Assembly: GCA_007258455.2 (NCBI GenBank)
Contig: VDFB02115090.1
Location: forward strand, 1-64,000
Length of the DNA stretch: 64,000 nucleotides
DNA from: Sequoia sempervirens
Lineage: Eukaryota > Streptophyta > Pinopsida > Cupressales > Cupressaceae
Reading direction: 5' to 3'
In this document: positions 60,001 to 64,000 of the stretch, piece by piece
How positions within the stretch are numbered: the first letter of the stretch is position 1
Layout of the letters: each line of letters starts with the position of its first letter
The notes under the pieces: model-generated
What the model was told of the DNA's origin: nothing
The model's database searches: none
What the model saw: only the letters and a program-made list of their open reading frames with translations
Program-made: the position numbers and the translations under genes

Positions 60001-61151
60001 AGGTCCAAAATGCTTAAATGTAACACTCAAATTAGGATATGTGCAATGTGATATGATGTAAATTAACTTAACTAAATGCAATTGGTTGATTAAGATGAAA
60101 TAAAATGAACGCAAAAGTGCAATTTTAGTTATGTTTGAAAACACATTATGATATGCAAATAACTATGAAAATGAAGAAATTATGCAGAACAAAAGGTATA
60201 GGGGTAAATCCGAGTGCACCTAGATGAAATGTGATATTTTTGGAGTATCTATAATGCTAGTGAATTTTACTAATTTTTCACAGTGGGACTCATTTTTCCA
60301 AGATGGTGAATCAGTCCTCCTACTGATGAAAAACTGTCGAGAGCTAATTTTTGTCTGTCGGGATCTGAAATCTGACAAAACTCAAGTTTCCAGTCCTAAG
60401 TGGGACTCATTCACCACAGGTGGAAAATCAGTCCTCTCCCAAATTTTTGAAAACCTAGGACACAACTCTACAACACCAGATCTGAGAATGTTTGCTTGTC
60501 AGGTTATAGAAGTCAAATCTACAGAAAACGGACAAATAAGTCTCTCCAAGCTTGAATTTGACTTATGTTGACTTGAAGCACCTAGTTGACATAAAAATAA
60601 ATCTTCAACACCTTATAACCTATCAAATCTGCAAACAAAAGGCTACAAATACACAAGCAAAATGGGAAAAATTATTAGGGTTAGTGAATAGGGGTTTGCC
60701 TTGGTCAAACCCCACTTTTGGTAATTTAACCCTTGAAAAGATAATGAAATGCAAGAGAGAGATAAAGTAATAAAATGAAAATGATATTCACTCACCAAAT
60801 CTTGATCTTGTAATTCTGAAGTAATGTCAATGGCAGCTTCAAAGTTCTTGAAAAGTGCTTTAATTGATGATGTAGAATGCTTGAATACTTGAAATGTAGA
60901 ATTGAATGCTTGAATGAGTGAGGAGATGTAAACTGAGGTGAAAATCACATATTTATACAATTCTTGTGCCTTACTATTCATTCATACCTCATCACAAGCC
61001 GACATCAAGTGATTTTTAATAAAATCCTGAAAGAAAATTTAAAATATTTTGAATTTGGGGCCAAGGGGGACTCATTCGCCACCCATGGTGAATGGGTCCC
61101 ACCTAGGACCTAAAAGACAGTGTCAGGAATAATGTTGCTTTTAATGTTATT
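60001..61151. repeat. Region with three imperfect hairpins
   Basis: GGGACTCATTC...CCA...GGTGAA...GTCC-type units lie at 60285-60317, 60402-60434 and 61067-61100. Each is an imperfect inverted repeat of about 33 bases; the third has the best stem. A 115-codon frame (60224-60571) spans two of them, and its WDSFxxxGxSVL repeats are just their translation. On the minus strand TTGTATAAATATG (about 60955-60943) is TATA-like. I cannot assign the region to a class. Confidence 0.45.
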
Positions 61152-61697
61152 TGTTAGAATTTAATATGCAAAAATACACTTAATTAAGCATATGAGGGCA
61201 TAAAAAGACAAAATAAAGCATGAGAAAGGATTTTGTGAAGTAAGTTAAAGCAGAACAGAGCATAAGAGCAGAATCAGTCAGAAGGTCAATAAATCGATTG
61301 ATGAGCCTAACTGGAACTGTAATCAGGCATATGTAGATGCTACTATATTAGTTCAAATCTTTGGATGTAATCAAAACCTTTTGTAAGGCAGTGAGCCTTT
61401 CTATTTTTGAGCAGTGAGCTCTAGGTAGTGTGGATGAATGCAAGTGCATTCCCTTTTTGTAAAACATCTTTTTGAGTATACTCAGATAATATTGTGGATT
61501 GACCTCCATCATGGTTTTTCCCCTAACAAGGTTTCCACGTAAAAAATCCTTGTGCTATAGTGTTTTGGTTATTTGTCTTATGTTCATGCATCTTTATTTT
61601 TGTTGAATGTTATCAGTACTTTAAGGATCGGATTAATAAAGTTAAAAATTACAGAACATCGATTCACCCCCCCTCTCAGTGTTCCTTGATTCCAATA
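61152..61697 (+). mobile_element. 5' LTR of a copia-type element
   Basis: It starts TGTTAGAATTTAATATGC and ends TTGATTCCAATA, close to the canonical CCAACA, directly before a primer-site relic. Internal blocks GGTTTTTCCCCTAACAAGG, TTTCCACGTAAAAAATCC and CACCCCCCCTCTCAGTG are familiar from plant Ty1-copia LTR 3' halves. Length is about 546 bases. The partner LTR lies outside the window. Confidence 0.7.
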
Positions 61698-61699
61698 AT

Positions 61700-61711
61700 T
61701 TGTATCAAAGC
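61700..61711 (+). other. Degenerate tRNA-Met primer-binding site
   Basis: TTGTATCAAAGC differs by two bases from TGGTATCAGAGC and sits a few bases inside the LTR end. Confidence 0.65.
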
Positions 61712-61765
61712 TTAGTTCCTCAAAAGAAGTTTAACAGCCTGGGGAAGATCTTGGAAAGTGTTTCA

Positions 61766-62810
61766 ATGGATTCAAGTAGTCTTCAACAACAAATTTTGGT
61801 GGCCCTAGATGATCTTGATCAGTCCAAATCTGAAGTTCGGGAATTGCAAGAAAATCTCATGAATGCTGAGAAATTCATTGAGTCATTGAAAGAAAAAATC
61901 CATAAGTCTAGGGAGAAGAGAAGGGAACTTTTTGATAAGTTCAAGCAAGAAGATAGTAAAAGCATTGTAGATGAACAACTAAGTCAAGCCCTATAGGAAA
62001 ATATTGAAGAATGTGAAATGTTTTCTAGAGATAATGCAGTCCTAAAACATGAGATGGAATCTATTATGATGAGGATGACCAAGTAGATTGAAGACATAAA
62101 GAAGAATGGAGAGAAGCTTTCCTAGTCCTTGAAAGAGAAATTTGAAGAATGTAGCTGAATTACTGATGGATTCAATTAGTTGGAGCTTCAATTAGAACAA
62201 TCTAGACAATAAAGAAGATCTTGAAAAGCAGATTAATGATCTTAGAGATGAACTTGCTACTGCAAATGAATTCAAGGAGAAGATCAAGATTAGCTCAGCC
62301 AAGCTTGATGAACTGATTAAAAGTCAGAGGATTGAAGGTGACAAATGAGGTCTTGGATATGAGAAAGGAGAAAATTCCAGATATGGACAAAGGAGATTTA
62401 GGAAAGGAAATCAGATGAAAAAAGTTGGAAGGTATCTAGTAAGACAACCTAATGCTCAAATATTCAATGGTTATTGTTTTCTTTGCAATAAATTTGGTCA
62501 TATGGCACTACAATATAGAAATAAAATAAATCCAAGTGGTATATCATTCTTAGGTCAGTGCTTTAATTGTAATAAGTATGGTCATAAGTCAAATGAATGC
62601 AGAAATGTGATGAAATTTTTTTATAGAGATGTCAGACATGTTATACATGCAATAGATTTGGCCAAATTGCTAACCAGTGCAAATCAAGAGAAAATAAATC
62701 AAACAACTGGTCAAGACAAAGAAATGTGGTGTGCTACAATTGCAACAAATTCGGTCACATTGCTAGATTTTGTAGAAGAGGTATAGTAAATCAAAGAAAC
62801 ATATAGAAGG
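61766..62810 (+). pseudogene. Gag with coiled coil and four zinc knuckles, broken
   Basis: From ATG 61766 a Gln/Glu/Lys-rich coiled coil runs to about 62330 (LDDLDQSKSEVRELQENLMN onward), interrupted by several stops. Then come four CCHC knuckles of the C-X2-C-X4-H-X4-C type. The first (62475-62516) has its last Cys replaced by Tyr. The second (62559-62600, CFNCNKYGHKSNEC) is intact. After a frameshift the third (62639-62680, CYTCNRFGQIANQC) has Gln for His, and the fourth (62732-62773, CYNCNKFGHIARFC) is intact. A basic tail follows (KGKGKVTTDEIRKKMKRK). This is the nucleocapsid part of an LTR retrotransposon gag. Four knuckles are more than the one or two usual in plant Ty1-copia. No longer functional. 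Confidence 0.75.
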
Positions 62811-63383
62811 ATGAAAAGGGAAAAGGAAAAGTCACTACAGATGAGATTAGGAAGAAAATGAAGAGGAAATAGGTGAAGAAGAGTCCCTCTGTTGTAGGAA
62901 ATGAGCCAGCACCAGAACCTGCTTTTGGTAATTCCTCTAGGAATTAGATTAAGGCCTCTAGCTTAGGAGGAGCTATCAAGAAAATCCTACAAACCCCCTA
63001 TCGGTAATTGACACCAAGATGTGGATGAGTGCAGTGATTGCATTGATGATCTACATATGTTGTTGAAATAATTGGAGAGAGTATTATGCATTTGAAGGTC
63101 TGCATAAGAGTTATCCTTCTTAGAGTATGGAAATAGGGTATCCAGATGAGTTAGGGAAAAATAATTTATTATGGAAAAAAGGTTAGGTGTTCGAATGATA
63201 AAAGGTCATTTCTATCTTTCATTTGTCACTTTTCATTTTGAGGAAAAGAAGTTTGGAGAGATCTTAAGAAAAATTTGGTGAAATTTGGTGAAGATTCAAG
63301 TGTGAAGCCAATTCAACGATCAAACCCTAATCTAGCGAAAAGGTATTTATTGGGAAAACTTGTGAACTTGTGAATTTGGGAAA
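62811..63383. other. Spacer between gag relic and next frame
   Basis: No recognised coding sequence. The last 100 bases before the ATG at 63384 are a plausible leader. Confidence 0.4.
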
Positions 63384-64000
63384 ATGGCTACTTTGTTGGT
63401 AGTTGATGTCAAGGATACACCCCATCCAAAATTCAAGTGGCATCCCTTCAAGTCTATTGAGACCGAACCCTTAGGTGCATTTTCATTTATTTCATACAAT
63501 GTCTTGCATATTGAAGACATTAGGGCATACATTATTTCAAATATTGAGGAGTTAGGGAGATCACAGTTGTTGAATTTATATTCAAATCATATAGTTGGAG
63601 AGGATTTTTCTGTCAAACCTGAATTCAAAACCCTAGAGGAGAAGAAATTCATGTAGATTGTAAATTTCCCCGTGTTTGATGAAAGCGAATGGATCTGGTA
63701 TATTTTGAGTCGAGTTCATGCTGAATTTATGTGGTTGAGTCAACCTTTTAACATTACAAAAGAATCTATAAGCACAGTTACTGGATTAAATTCCTCTGGT
63801 GGGTTGCCAATCTTGAATTTCGTGAAGAATCAGACAATTACTGATGCAACCAATTCAGTGTTTGATAAAAGAGCTATGAAAATTGATGATATTATTGATG
63901 TGGATGTGAAATTTTCCTCTATGGTCATTGGTTACAATATTTATCACTCCAGCCGGGATAATTCAGTATCCAGTACAACTATTTATGCAGCATATTATAT
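63384..64000 (+). pseudogene. Retroelement-associated frame with one in-frame stop, truncated by window
   Basis: From ATG 63384 the frame reads 90 codons, has a TAG at 63654-63656, and then stays open in the same frame to the end of the window (205 codons in all). Segments include FKWHPFKSIETEPLGAFSFI, FDESEWIWYILSRVHAEFMW, ITKESISTVTGL and RAMKIDDIIDVDVKFSSMVI. I associate this protein style with a gag-like or extra protein of large gymnosperm LTR elements, but I recognise no named domain. One stop in 205 codons means either a recent mutation or a stop normally read through. The C-terminus lies outside the window. Confidence 0.5.

Noticed and set aside
1..64000. tRNA, rRNA or organelle-derived inserts
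   Set aside because: No cloverleaf-like sequence with both internal boxes, no ribosomal segments and no organelle genes were recognised by eye; a tRNA and organelle-genome search would settle it.

Overview
The window looks like nuclear DNA from a plant with a large, repeat-filled genome. The evidence is plant-type leucine-rich-repeat receptor genes, a plant mobile domain (PMD) reading frame, Ty1-copia and Ty3-gypsy retroelements, A-tailed LINE insertions, a hAT transposase relic, an A-tailed SINE-like insert and degenerate arrays built on the plant telomere heptamer. The age and variety of the repeats, and several LTR-element proteins of a kind I associate with gymnosperms, make a conifer-like genome my best guess. 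That guess is inference; nothing here proves a species.

Only one region looks like a conventional host gene. It lies on the minus strand at 12429-11218 and encodes a shortened LRR receptor-like protein of 403 residues with signal peptide, LRR cap, LRRs, one membrane span and a short tail. Its transcript probably continues through a small 3' UTR intron. A decayed, more complete relative lies just downstream (about 10530-8118). Upstream, at 12608-13199, is a roughly 590-bp foldback (two arms of about 285 bp, about 90% identical), followed by a reverse-transcriptase-type RNase H fragment and an open frame of unknown kind (14826-15656).

The rest is layered mobile DNA. In order: purine-rich and AT-rich sequence (1-450); a TSD-flanked LINE (4068-6158); the LRR cluster; an AT-rich stretch with a long (TA)n and a short telomere-like array (16000-17470); a broken hAT transposase (18286-20823); three related roughly 3-kb units of an unclassified repeat, the third inverted, with an inverted pair of about 1 kb (21660-33010); a Ty3-like element body with tandem repeats, a CAT-rich stretch, an antisense PMD pseudogene, a polypurine tract and an LTR with a TATA box (about 33000-41200); a coiled-coil retroelement relic (43180-42180); a second TSD-flanked LINE-like insertion (45735-46900); an array of about 850 bp of telomere-like heptads (48045-48900); a solo copia LTR with perfect TSDs (49520-49863); a complete non-autonomous LTR element on the minus strand with both LTRs and a tRNA-Met primer site (51539-54884); a SINE (about 55920-56082); gypsy gag debris (56308-57490); and the 5' part of a copia-type element with LTR, primer site, coiled-coil and zinc-knuckle gag (61152-62810), followed by an almost open frame that runs off the window end (63384-64000).

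The observations most worth following are the receptor gene that lost its C-terminal repeats beside a fuller pseudogene, the foldback whose loop holds an inverted piece of a neighbouring RNase H fragment, the 28-bp higher-order telomere-like arrays, the antisense PMD frame next to a polypurine tract, the non-autonomous element with an acidic reading frame, and a perfectly kept hairpin inside an otherwise diverged repeat family.
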